Assembly (NCBI RefSeq): GCF_025024155.1
Contig: NW_026251727.1
Span: 310,001-374,000 of the forward strand
Reading direction: 5' to 3'
Length of the DNA: 64,000 bases
Origin: Gamsiella multidivaricata
Lineage: Eukaryota; Mortierellomycota; Mortierellomycetes; Mortierellales; Mortierellaceae
Position numbers and translations under genes: made by a program. This document shows positions 1 to 12,000 of this stretch, piece after piece. Below the pieces are notes generated by a model. That model saw nothing but the letters and a program-made list of their open reading frames with translations. It did not search any database and was not told the DNA's origin. Each line of letters opens with the position of its first letter. Position 1 is the first letter of the stretch.

Positions 1-857
1 CGAAGTAATGTGAGAGACTCCAGATAAGGATATGGTTTTGGTGACTTGTATATGGCCTCGCTTTTTCTTTTGATACATGACAAGCAGACATGACCTTATC
101 TTATCCTGGAAGCGCGTCTGACTATCATTCGAGATGAATAGCCGGTGATGGTGATCCTGAAAACGCGCTTTAAAAGGAAAGGTTCAAGGTTGGATTAAGC
201 AAATCGGTGCCCTCAAGACGACGCCATGCTCTCGTTTGCAGAAATTCAAGCCCGGAATGAGACGAAAACGAGGACTAAAAAAAATAAAAATAGAAATAAA
301 AAAACTTGGGTGAGAATGAAGAAAATGGTTGTAGAGGGAGTTGCTCATGGCTGACATAAGCGAACCGGTACTTGAGAAGACAAAGACATGCTTCTAAATG
401 CAAGATATTTGATTCTGACACGAGATTAAGAGGGGGACGAGCCAAACTATTGTGGCGATGAAACCCCTTCAAAACAAACGGTGGAAAGGCGCTGTAGTAA
501 TCTTGCCATCTAGGCGTAATTGAGTCCTCAGTTGCGTTGGGGGGGGGGGGGGGGGGGGGGGGAAGACAGAGAACTACCGTTGGTATCGAAGGAGCGCTTT
601 ATTTTTCGCGTACAATCTCACTATCAATGAGGAGGTTTATACGCAATTTCATTTGCAAGAGTCGTTTGTCGTACAAATGCTTGTGAAGGCTGAGCCTGTG
701 CCACATCGCGTCGTGCCTAAAATATTTCTCGTTTAGAACACATTTAAAAATAATTGGGTGTTGTCGAATGACAAAAAGCAACAAAACTGATCGAATCGAC
801 GGATGAAAGGAATAGAAAAGTAAACTCGACAGGTCAAAAGAAAAAGAAGTAAAAAAA
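1..857. other. Gene-free left edge with a long poly-G run
   Basis: No convincing coding region on either strand. It lies downstream of the stop of the minus-strand gene that ends at 858, so part of it should be that gene's 3' UTR. The only striking element is an uninterrupted run of 24 G at 539-562. Short open frames here are A/T-rich and have no coding character. Confidence 0.6.
539..562. repeat. Poly-G homopolymer (24 nt)
   Basis: Uninterrupted G run read directly from the sequence. Similar runs occur at 6798-6814 (17 G) and 20896-20920 (25 C). Length in the assembly may be unreliable because such runs are hard to sequence. Confidence 0.9.
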
Positions 858-3800
858 TTAAGCCGCTGAATCAGCTATCAGATTGCGCGGCGGTGTCCCG
901 ATCCGCAGTTTCTGAACGGCTTCTTCATCTCCAGATACGTTTGCTGACATCAGAGCCCCATTAGAAAGTAACGGGGGAGGTGGGGGTAAAGAGGATGCTG
1001 AATACGGAGACTGCAACTTTTTGTACATGTCCGTCTGGCTGATCATCCTGCGGATGGGAGGACGTGCTGGGTCAGAGGTACAGCTTGGCACATGCGGATG
1101 AGTTTGCTGCTGATGCTGTTGTGATGAAAAGCTGTAGTGAATCGCTGGTAAGGATGCGGAGTGCCGGTGGAGGGACTGTTGAGAACTGGAATGAGCGAGA
1201 GCAGTGCCGCTACTACTAGTGCTCATATCGCCTCTAGAGCTCGACCGTGACATAGTGCCGCTGTATGCACGGCCTTTATTAACAAAAACGCCCTGTTGTC
1301 GATATTCAGACCGATGGTGTGGATGTTGTTCGGAATATCCTTGCTGTTCCTGTTGATTATGCGATGGGCCGTAGCGATTTGGCTCGGCAAAAGATGGCGT
1401 TGCCAGTAGTGAAATGGCAGGAGATTGGACGGGCGAGGGTGGTCGAGAGAGTTCAGCTGGGGACTCGGTCCTTACATGCAATGTTGATCCAGTACCAATG
1501 TCCAGGTCTGTTCCTGTACTAACACTGGATACCGCGCTGACATAACTTGATGGGGAGACTAGATAAGGCGCATACAGGGACCTGAAGAGAGGCTGGCCTG
1601 GTGGAGGCTGATTATAGTATGAAGCCGAGGAGTCATCGTCCGTGAGTGATTGCAGCGAGACTGGGCGCAACAATATTGGCTGATGGTAATTTTGGCACCG
1701 TCTTGACTGCGGCGGCTGTGCCGACCGATGACCTTGCTGTAGTTGCGACTGTGAGCGGCTTTGGGAGAGGGAGTCCGATTGTGAATAAAGAGTGTGTAAT
1801 CCGGAGGATACGCTTTCTGACCGCATCAGCGCACGCTGCTTTGGAGAACAGCCTGGCTGGCTCTGCTGGCTCTGCTGGCTCTGCTGGCTTTGCTGATGAG
1901 GGTGGTGCGGATAAAACTCGTCATCCGTCTGAATGCCTCGTAGATGCTGACGCTGGTGATGTCTGTTTAAGTTCAAGTCTTGGTGTTGCTGCTGCATTAC
2001 CAACTGCATTTCCACTGCCTCCTGTTCGCGCTGCATCTGCTGTAGCTGCTGTTGTAAAATCTGATGCTTCTTCAGATATGGGCCGGGGCCTTTTTTTGGC
2101 ATCCTTTTGCTCAATGTCTTGGTCTGATCAGATATGGTGCTGCTCCGACTTCTCCCTGAATGTGTTGGGACCGATGCCTCACGAGAAAGTCTGTCAGCCC
2201 TCGTTGCGATTGTCGTAAAGGAATCGAAGTCGCGCTCTTGATGTACAATGTCGACCTGTGAAAGGCTATCGGTGGGGTCATCTTGGCTGTCTATGAAGGC
2301 AAATGGAAATGATCGTATAGTAAGATGAGTGTTTGGCGTACGCTTAAAATACCGTGCCAAAAACATAAAAGTAATAAAAAAGAGCGATTCCGGCAGTGAA
2401 GGTACCATGCGGTTGTGTGAGTGAGCAGGGTGAAGATGGACGAACGGTGTACAGAATGATATCAGGCAATCGTTTGGATGCCCTTAGCTGAATAGATGTC
2501 ATTAAAGATGAGAGGCAGAGCTAGCTGCCTAATGCGTCTGACGCTTAAGATTCGACCTACCAGGCTGAGTAAAAGCGGCGAAAGGAGGGGATGCCTGATA
2601 TAGATGCAAAGGAGGGCCGGAAAATGATGGCAATTGGGGGCCGTTGTTGGTGAGATAGTGATGGGCGGTACTATACTCTGAACGATCTATCGCAGATGCT
2701 GGATGACTAGCAAGGTCCGAAGAACGTGCATGACCATGGAAAGAGCGACCTGTGCTGGTGCAAAAGTCGGATATCATTCGATGATCGTGAGACTTTAAGC
2801 TATTGTCGTTGACCATATTTTCGAGGCGGCGCGGCGGAGTTGCAACGGCGGCTTCATTGGGAGCTGTGGCAAGCGAGTGTAGAGATGAATCGCTACGGCC
2901 ATCAGCGAGTACTAACGATCGAGGCCGGTGGCGACGTCGCTCAGAGCTAAGTCCTGACCAAGTTTCTATAACGGAGTTGTCTCCTCGTAAATTCGATCCA
3001 TATCTAGAGAGGTCCAAGTCCGATCTCGATAGTCGTTTTCTAGACCGCCCAGTCTCCTGGAAATCCAGTTGATCCTGATAATACTCTTCGGCTTGCTCAT
3101 CACGATCAAAGGCGGAGGAAACGCTTGTCCTGCCATCCTCGAGACGGTACTGGCCGCATACAGAACGCTGTCTCTCAGCCCCATAGCCGCTTCTCTTGCG
3201 GTTGTTTGTCTGCACTGTAGCGTCCTCTGGAAACAACTTTACTTGAGCAGACAGAGGGCCTTCATCCTGCAGGAAACTTTTGGAATACGGAGCTTCGCTA
3301 ACATGTTCGTAATCCCTTGGAGACCCTGCAAAAGGATCAGGGTTGTCGGCTATGCTCCGGTATTGCTCCTGCGAAAGAGAATAACTGTGTCGGTTTTGCT
3401 GTAGTTGTTGGTTTGGTGGCTGTATCCGTTGTGGAAGTGGAGGCCGGCTATAAATGTCGCCATCCTTTGATTGAGTATGCTGAGGATACTTATTGCTGAT
3501 TCGCGAGGATCCTGTTGAAAGCAACTGGGAATTTGAAGCAGATAAGGGACCAGGGAGAAGGCTGGGGTGTGACCGAGAATGAGCGTGTCGTATTGCCGTA
3601 GATACAAAAGGAGGATGACCTGGCTGGCGGCGGACTGGAGCCTGTGCATGAAGATCGTCCATCGTACTGGAGGGGTAGCTGGTATGAATGGGGTTGGACA
3701 GAGGAGAAGACCTTTTTATGCCGGATGGGTGAGTAGGAGATTGCTGACCTGAAGTGTGTGAAGAAAAAGACGAGGTTACTCCAATTTTGGAGCTGAAATA

Positions 3801-5348
3801 GAGATGGTTCGCAGGAAGGACACCAAACGAGGACAGGGTCGGCGTGCTTTGGGAGGCAGACGAGTGCTTCGAAATAGGTCTACCCTTCTTTGGGATCTGG
3901 GCTTTGTGAATCAATCCTCGATCCGACTGCAGTAACTCGCTCTCCTGATGTGTAATCTGAGGCGCTGTGAGGTCAGGAGTTCTCAACATGGACTGAGTGT
4001 TGGACGGTTTTCTAGAGTGTTTCTCTTTGAGATTTACAGTGGTAGTTTCTATGTTGGGAGAGGAAGAGTAATGCGTCGATGGTACAAATGACTGGGTCTT
4101 TTTTAGGTGGCACGTTCGTTCATACGATAAAGAATGCGTATATCTTTCTATCGGTTGGGTGCGCTGTCCTCCATCACGAGGATGCATATCCGCAGCTGAA
4201 GGATACGCTGAGGACAATAAACTTTGGCGATAAGATGTCTGTTCCGAGTGTAAGCCATGGTCCCTATTGTGATCGGAAGTATAGTCCACTCTATTAAGTA
4301 ATATGGCCTGCATTCCATCTTCCGTACGTGCACCAGCAACGTCTTGGTTAATGTACTTGTGTACGCGATCGCTCAGGTTCAAATGAGGCTGCTCCTGTCC
4401 TGTCTTAAACGATGCCAAAGATAATTGGTCGTTGAGCAAATGCGACAACTAGGCATGGCCGATGAGGAATGGGCAGTAAAGGATTTCGTAATATAAAACG
4501 GTCAATGATCTGATATTCATTTGTAACACGGACATTCTGAAAGACGCCTCGGGTTCAAGATTTTGTGCTTGTCGACTTACAGACTGCACTTGTTCTCCAG
4601 GAACATACGGAGTAGACCACTGCGCCATTGTTACCGGTTCATGAAGATCTGAGTCTAGCGCCGTTACGGATCTAGAGGACGGGGACGCAGTCGTAGTCAA
4701 CAAAGATGGGGCCATCGCAGCTGGTGGCGATAGTGGCGGTGCATAGTCTGTTGCAGAGTAAAGGTAGTTTCTCCTTGGTCCTACTACGACGGACTCAATC
4801 CGCGCTACATCCTCCCCGGCCGCCGTGGTCGCCCCTGGTTGTTTCGGGTGCTCTGTTGGTATCAGTGTCACTCTTGCCCTCTCGCGATCAAGTGTTGCAT
4901 ACGTCCATGTAGCTCGTCCATCTTGAGTCTCTTGCAGGTCACTGGTCGATGATACCATTGTTCCTGTTACTACTACAGCCATTATCGGTGCTCTTGGGGC
5001 CTTAATTTGTCTGTCCTCAAACGACAACAGGGTCCTCGCACCAGTCTCCATTCTCATGTCATATGTGTGAAATCTCTCCGTATCTCTCGGAATGGCTCCT
5101 ACACCAGCGGATAGGGCGGCGAGAGCCATGGCTGCCGCTCCATGGAGGTCCTCCATCTGCATTGTCTCGGCACCGTAAAGTAGTCGGCGCTCAGTATCCT
5201 CGTAAGGACGTTGTGACGGTTGCGAAGCTGGTTGTGGCTCAATAGAGATGGCCTGGTCGCTTTGTCGGTCGTTCTCAACAGTTGCAACTTCTAGATAGGT
5301 GTCTGCGGCTTTGAGGGGCAAGGGTCGTCTGAGCTGGGGATCAGCCAT
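858..5348 (-). CDS. Unknown Ser/Gln-rich disordered protein, three exons
   Basis: I do not recognise this protein. Model: exons 5348-4581, 4448-2561 and 2290-858, giving 1362 aa. Intron 1 (132 nt) has donor GTAAGT and acceptor TAG. Intron 2 (270 nt) has donor GTAGGT and acceptor ATAG. Phases 0 and 1 match on both sides. The start at 5348 is preceded directly by an in-frame TGA. The chain is low-complexity Ser/Pro/Thr/Gln/His nearly throughout. Near the start of the third exon is a Gln-rich stretch likely to form a coiled coil (QQQLQQMQREQEAVEMQ), followed by QQS repeats encoded by 9-bp tandem DNA repeats near 1855-1893. No membrane segment, signal peptide or catalytic motif is visible. Such proteins are often regulatory or scaffold proteins, but nothing here shows which. 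The exon model is firmer than any function. Confidence 0.7.
1855..1893. repeat. 9-bp tandem repeat inside a coding exon
   Basis: About four copies of a 9-bp unit of the form CTGCTGGCT, read on the plus strand. On the minus strand it encodes a run of Gln-Gln-Ser triplets in the third exon of the Ser/Gln-rich gene. The unit is a multiple of three, so copy-number change would preserve the frame. Confidence 0.8.
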
Positions 5349-6959
5349 TCAATAGCTTTTTCTTATGAGTTGGTCGTAAAGCGTATCAGGAGTGATGGGC
5401 ACTTTGGTTTGAGGATATGCTCTTTACGCGTATGGCACAGGGTTGCTATTGATTTGCAGGCAGAGAAGCAGGGAATGAGGAGAGCAGTGGGCGGAGTCGT
5501 TTTGATGATAGGGGCCGGGCCAGATGGTGTAGGAGAAGGTCGTACAGGGTTGGTGTAGGTGGGATGCTTGCTGTGCTGGAAAATGAAATAAAAAACAGGT
5601 CATTCATAAAAGTTTAAATGGTGTGCACACAACACTGGAGACAAACAAGTGTGCGCGGAAGGATGAATGAGATGAGAGCGGTGGATGCAATGAATGAAGC
5701 GAAATGAGTGGAATGGAGGAAAGGTGCGTTGGGAGACAAGGGAGCAGGCGCAAGGTCAAGGGCACAACGGATGTATTCTTACAGAACCCATCCACTATGC
5801 GTATGTCCTTCCTAGGCATCAAAGTTGCAATTGACGGACGACTCGACACAAAAAACGAGGGAAGCAGGGGAGAATCAGGGAATGGGGCGAGAAGCAAGGA
5901 GAGTAGGAGGGGGTGCAGGACGGGAGACAGCGCGAAAACGACAAGACAGGAAAGGAGGTGGTCTACGAGGGATGAGTTGGACAACGTTCGATCCCTTGGG
6001 TTTCTTACCTCGCCAGGGCAAACCAGAATAGGTGGCCTGTGGACGAAGACGGCGAAAGGGGTGGAAGAGAAATACGTAGAGAAATTGACCCGCCTGGAGG
6101 AAAAGAGACAATGACGCCGATGATGATTTCCTAGACTGAAAAACGAAAAAAGGAGGTGCGGAGGAGCCTGGGCACGCGGTGGGCCAGTGGTGGGAGAGAT
6201 ACCAGGGAGCAGATGCGAGGAGCAAAGCGAAATATGACAGGAAAGCACATCATTGGTGTAGGGTAGTTCCTCCGTAGAAGTCTCAAACAAGACATAAAAC
6301 TCAACGATGAACGTGGTATGAATGTCGAAGGAGCGCGTGGTTTGCTGCTCATTCTCGAAGAAAGTGCACTGTCGGGTCGATCATGTCCAGCCAGTTTGTC
6401 TTTCGGTGGATGAGATCGAGACAACGGATGCGATAAAGAATAAGCAATGTATCGAAGGAAAGAAAAAGAAGGGGCAAGGATGCACAGGGGAGAAGTAGGG
6501 GACGGAATACAATTTCAGGACCAACCAACCAAAGCCCTTGGCAGTGTCAAGGATAGTGATGGGGAAAAGGAATAGAATACGAGAAGCTAAAATGAACATA
6601 CAAAGCGAGAGACAGCCAGGCAAGGTGGTGCCATGAAAGGATTACTCCATGGGAAAGTACCCTTCAGCTTTGCATTGGTGGCGACAGACAGACAGTCGTG
6701 TTCGACATACTTTTCTTGAGATGTCTGAAGAATTGAGTGCATTTTCCATGTATGTTTTATTGAATCTGGTAGATCATCAAGATGTGATTGCTCCTGTGGG
6801 GGGGGGGGGGGGGGAAATAGTGAGCACGACATTTTGGCCGCATAGAATATATAGCGCATCTAGGTCGGCTCCGTCAGAGGTGTTTCATTGGACATAATGA
6901 ACGCAGAATCGCGTCGCGTCGTTGTGAACGGCATATGCACAGCTTTGAACAGTAAAATA
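5349..6959 (-). promoter_or_regulatory. Pyrimidine-rich leader/upstream region of the Ser/Gln-rich gene
   Basis: Read on the minus strand, about 5600-6560 is strongly C/T-rich, as is common for fungal promoters and 5' leaders. It contains open frames that translate into Ser/Leu/Pro/Phe-rich strings; I read these as a composition artefact, not genes. A GTAAGA donor-like site at 5782 (minus) lies shortly after an ATG, so a 5' UTR intron is possible, but I found no acceptor joining it in frame. A run of 17 G lies at 6798-6814. No other gene is visible. Confidence 0.4.
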
Positions 6960-8334
6960 TTAAATTCGCAGCATCATAGATGCCAATAGAGGTTTCAAAC
7001 CTACATAGGTTTGAAACCCCCTAATAAGTGTGTTTCTAAAATCATCAAACTCGAGCAAATCCTTGTCAACTGGACCGTGCAGCGAAACATCGGCCGACCC
7101 AGGAAAATCAAACGAGACCACACCCTCTTGGTCCGGGCCATGCTGCGAAACACCGGCCACCATGGAAAAAACTGAAGAGCATACACTATGATGCCCAGAG
7201 CAAGAGGAGAAACAACCGCGTCTATCAAACAGTCAGATCAGATTTGTTAACAAAGACTACCAACTCAGAGACTCGGACCTTATATTGCCCCACCACCCAT
7301 AGAATGCATTCATCAACGAATCTTCATAAACGATCTGACCTTAGACCCCTTACTAACCTTGCAAGCTGGATCAACTTCCAAATCAAAAAATTCGACAGGC
7401 AGTTGTTTATAACCTGGAATAAATTGGTTGAGCGGCTCTTGCAAAGCAGGGGGAAATCCGTTCACTGGCTCTTGGTAACCGGACAAAACTTCATCGAGCA
7501 CTCTTGATAACCAGGGAGGTCTGCCAAAAATTCCTTGCCGAGGGTTACGTCCATGTGGATGTCGAGTTCTTGCATGTTGTAAACAAAGGGTTGGACGATG
7601 AGAAGAGAAAAATAAAACAATCGATCCCCTCATTTATACCTTCCAGAAGGGGCGAATGAAGCGACAGAGTCCATATTCTTCTCTTAAATCGGCTACCCAT
7701 ACAACCTCGCATGAAAATACCATCGACAAATACAATAAAACGGCAATAGTGCACCAAAGTAAACTATGCACTCAGCATTTCTCTCTTTGATGTGCTCATC
7801 AAAAACTGCATTGACGACCCTCCATTGATTTCTTGCAAACTCTTTCCTCTCCAAGAAAATGGCGGTAACGTCAAACTAGAGGAGGTAACGCGACACGAAA
7901 ATATGACCACCCCATAGAACAACCGCACCACACCATAGCACACAAACAGAAAAATGACAGAGGAGGATTGAGTTGTGGGTAATTTTCAAAGAAAAATAAA
8001 CGTAAAAAGAAAAATCTCAGCGACCCTCCTCCAGTCTTGCAAGTAGCTCCGTCAATCGCTCGATCTTCGCATCCGTCGCCCCCAATCTTCTCATCCAACC
8101 TCTCCTCCAATCTCATGAGTTCTTCTCGGTTCGAGAATCCTCCTTCACTCCTTCACGATGACTGGTGACAGCGATAACGTCACTGGCGCTGTCCAAAACT
8201 CTCCCGCCTTTGGCTCCCTCCGAACCGATATCGACTCGCTCAGTTGTTGCTTGGACCTCATCCCCCTTCTCCTCGCCGACATCATCATCCTCAGACGTTG
8301 TCTTTGCGTGCGACGTCTTCCTTTCCACTTCCAC
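6960..8334 (-). pseudogene. Decayed multi-exon protein gene, family unknown
   Basis: Several stretches read like real protein on the minus strand, but no single open model joins them. In order: an acidic stretch about 8334-8113; a coiled-coil-like stretch about 8125-8026 (EELMRLEERLDEKIG, then ATDAKIERLTELLARLEEG) broken by one extra base in a run of five C at 8079-8083; a stretch about 7875-7750 (LERKEFARNQWRVVNAVFDE); a stretch before 7640 that joins through a plausible 80-nt intron (donor GTATAA, acceptor CAAG) to ELDIHMDVTLGKEFLADLPG; a frame change near 7495-7515; a GYQEPVNGFPPALQEPLNQF stretch; and a last stretch about 7170-7010. I do not recognise the family. A living gene with more introns than I could place remains possible. 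The GTPase gene on the same strand lies just upstream. Confidence 0.4.
6991..7018. repeat. Perfect 12-bp inverted repeat, 4-nt loop
   Basis: Arms 6991-7002 and 7007-7018 are exact reverse complements (GGTTTCAAACCT) around ACAT. It sits at the 3' end of the decayed minus-strand gene. It could be a protein-binding palindrome or an RNA hairpin; nothing decides this. Confidence 0.85.
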
Positions 8335-9058
8335 CCTCTAAATTTTTTGTGTTCGTCTGCTGTTCTTCATAGATATCGAAAATCCAAGAGAACTTCTTGC
8401 TCATGCAAAAGCATTTCCATTGAGTTTGCTACTATGAGAGGCACAAAAAATGACCGGTTCCATTTTGCGTTGCGCATTGAAACGTTTTAACAGTTTTAGG
8501 ATAGGAAGGATCAATGAGAAAGAGATGCGAGTCCACACTGACCACACACCCGTATTTATACATGTCTTTATTGCTGCTATAGAGATACATAGGTGAATAG
8601 ATGGAGAAATAGTTGACTCATGGCCGAGTGCTGGATCATGGGAGATTCTGGTCTCCCATGTATCCTAGGTTTGGTATTAATGATGGTTCTGGTTCCTCAT
8701 TGGCAGTAAGCTTCTTCTAGGTAGCCCGGGATCCGGAACATCTTTATCTTTTCTGTAGCTCGCGATGGCGAAGGTCTTCCATTGGTACCTTAAGCCAGAG
8801 CGGGTTTTTTTATGACGCGAGGTAGGGTGAGGCAATTTTCTTTTCCATAGTAGACGCGTTTTTCTGCAATTACCTTTGGACTCTGGTGAATATTGCACAC
8901 GCATAAAAAAAAAAGAAAGTCGGATATAGAACAAAAAGGTATAACAAAAAGTTATAGCAATATAAGGCTACATTTCCCTATGGTATTCTTCTCTGTTCTT
9001 GACCAATATAAAACCATCACTCGTTCACACACACTCTGAACGAGGTCCCCTTCTTATC
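8335..9058. other. Gene-free spacer downstream of the GTPase gene
   Basis: Lies between the stop of the minus-strand GTPase gene and the decayed gene. A/T-rich with short open frames only. Part of it should be 3' UTR of the GTPase gene. Nothing else is visible. Confidence 0.5.
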
Positions 9059-12000
9059 TCACATTTCTTTCTGGAATCCCAACTTCTTGAACACCGATTT
9101 CTTTGCGCTGGAAAAAGCACCCGACAAACTCCAACCTCCCGAGACATATCCATCCACGATCCGAGTTTCCCGTTTCGAGAGCTGGATTTGATTCTGTTTT
9201 CCCCAATCCAGAACCGTGGTCAAGGCCTTACCATTGACCTCCAACTGACAAAGCGCTTCTCTAGCGTTGATGACCCCCGACGGTATGATCTTGGCCGTAT
9301 TGGACTTGCCATCTTTGATAGCCTTTTCAAAGATCTCCATCTGGGTCACGAATTCGTTCCTCTGCTCTATCAGAGAGTTCACGATCGTAAAGTCTTGTGT
9401 CTTCTGAGCAATCCTCTCCTGGTTCTCGATACTCATGTCGATATAGGCCACGATCCCATTGTTCTGAACCAGAATCGAATTCTGAAGTAGGAAGCCCGTG
9501 AAGGTCATGAGGGAATCAAAGATAACCTTCTTTTCCAAGTCCAAGGTCTTGATCCGCTCATCGGCCTCGGCGATCGCCATTTGCATGGCATCGACCGCGG
9601 AGAGTTTTTCCTTCAACTGTTTCTCGACGGCGGTATCGGTCTTTTGTTTCTTGACCTCAGTATAGTCAATCTTGACGTGCATGTGTTTCTCCCATCGACA
9701 GCCACATACCCTACAGGTCTCCCCGCCTTTCATGGCCCAACATTTCCTCAGACCCGCATGGTTGATCACGTTGATGGCCACGTTCTCGAGTTGACAGTCC
9801 TCATGACAGTTTTTGTTGTATCGGACAATCTTGTCGTGAACAGTCGTACAGGAATCAGAGGTACAGACCGTTCTTGGGCGTGCGAGATTGATGGGATCCA
9901 AATCCATATAAAAACACACGAGTCTCGCTTTCAGATCCTTGGCACTGATCTTGTTGTTCTGAGCCTCGATCCTCAGGTTCTTGATGTCCTTGAGCTCGAT
10001 GGTGATGTTTTCATTGATCTTGGCCATCGGTGGCGTTAAGAGGAGGATCGAACGACGGGCCATATCCAAGGTCACGGTCTCGGCTGTCTTGTGAGGTGTC
10101 AAGTCTATGATTCGCTTGACCAGTCTTCGGGCCTCCTCCACGGATTTGGTCCAACTCGCTCCAAAGGCATCTTTTGTATTCTGATCGAAGATAATACCTT
10201 GTTTCAAGGCTGCATAGAGTCGAAACGATTCATTGTCGAAGAAGAACATGGTGTTAGGCTCCAATGGGATGGTGATGCCGCTTGCTTTTTCTAATTCCCT
10301 CATATAGGTCTTCAACGGCGTCATGGTATCTCCGGGCCCGTAGAAGGAAGATCGCGTCTTTGTGAAAGTGAAGAGGATATTGTCGGCGGCAGTCTTATGA
10401 AGATGCAACAACAGTTCGTCGATACAGAATCGAAACGAGGTCGTCAGACGTGGGGTATCGGGCAATAGGAGGATGCAGACTCCGTTGATCTTGTCGAATC
10501 CAGAGATGTAGTCCATAATCTCTTCAAAGTTGATCCGGTCTTGTTTCACCCCTCGAGTGTCTCCGATCCCGGGAGTGTCGATCAATCGGATCTTGATGTC
10601 GTCGTTCAGGGGAAAGACATAGGATCGACAATATTGGGTACTCGATTGACCATCCTTCAACTTTTCATTCTGGTCCGGTTTCCCGGCAGTGACTTTTGTG
10701 CCCTCGATCTCGAAACTCGATTGGATCAACGTCGTCATCTCCATCCGTTCGGCAACCTCCAGACTGTCGTATCGGAGATAGTTTGCAAAGGCATTGATAA
10801 AGGTCGATTTCCCGACCCCAGTCTCGCCCAACAGCAGGATGTTGATCTCGTCATCTCCCGGGTGAATCTTTTCGCGGATCGACTGAATGGATCGGGCATG
10901 GAGTTTCTTGTATTGATAACCATGTGCGATCGAGTCACATCGGAAGGTACAGTTCTCGAGTGATGTCTTTCCACAAAGACAATAGACGACTTCGTCGTAT
11001 TCGTACTGCAGGACCTCCTCACACTTGAAGCAGACCCACTTCAAGACGCCAGAGTGACACTCGCCCTCATGGGATAAAGGACAGGGCATTCTCAGGGCAT
11101 GGCCAGCGAGTTTGGTTCTCTCCGCTTGAGTCACGAGTTCCGTCTTGGACAATTTGACAGAAGAACGAAGGATCGAGGCTCGGAAGGTATCTTGAGCAGA
11201 CGACCTCTTACTCCCATAGTACTTGAAGATCGTCAACTCGGTAAGATCCCTCGACTGCGGGTCCGTGGGTGAGATCGAGGCGTCATGAATCATAAAATTC
11301 GCATCCTTGTTGTCCTCTCTCAAGAGTTGGAAAATGTGCCAGTCGTGGCTTTGTTCGACCGCGGTATAGTCAATGGACTTTGGGATGATAAGGATAAAAG
11401 TCTTGCCCGTCGCTGAGGGTGACAAGAAGTTTGAGATATCATGCCCTCTGGAGATGACCTTGATATTGACCTTTTCACAATGACGGATAAAAGAAATCCG
11501 TCTCGACAGGGCCTGGTAACTCTCAATGACGTCATCGACCATCGATGAAGAGCAACTTCCCTCTTCAAGCTCTCTCAATAATCGGAACAGTGCATCCTCA
11601 GGTGCGTTCCCAGCCTTCCCAGTCTGAATGGCTTGGACAGTCTCGGAGAGGGAGTGTTTGAACTCTCGTTCATCTCGGTTGAAATTCTTGAGCTCCTTGT
11701 TGATTCGTTTCACCTCAGTCTCGGTAATGTACTGACTGTATTCGAGAATATCATTCGAGGCCTCGGTTAAACGGATCCGGTTCTCGACAATGGTATCAAA
11801 GATGCTCTCGACTTTATCGACCAGCTCCGAGCTGATGGTGTTGATCACCGACGCGATCCTGGCCTCGAGATCAAAGTGGGCCCGGACCTTTTCGATCGGC
11901 TCAAGTTTGTACTGCAGGACACTTCCTTTCCCTTCGTTCACTCCCTTCACGAATTCGGGCACTTGTCTCATGAGCTGAACGGCATCCTCGACCGTGGTTG

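Noticed and set aside
1646..2218. 190-codon plus-strand frame opposite the Ser/Gln-rich gene
   Set aside because: It is the antisense of a repetitive coding exon; its Ala/Ser/Gly runs mirror the Gln/Ser codons on the other strand.
5604..6290. 228-codon minus-strand frame
   Set aside because: Ser/Leu/Pro/Phe-rich translation of a C/T-rich leader; no domain, no splice link to the gene downstream.
8133..8146. GGTTCGAGAATCC resembling a tRNA B box
   Set aside because: It has an extra base relative to the B-box consensus, and no acceptor stem or A box can be drawn around it.
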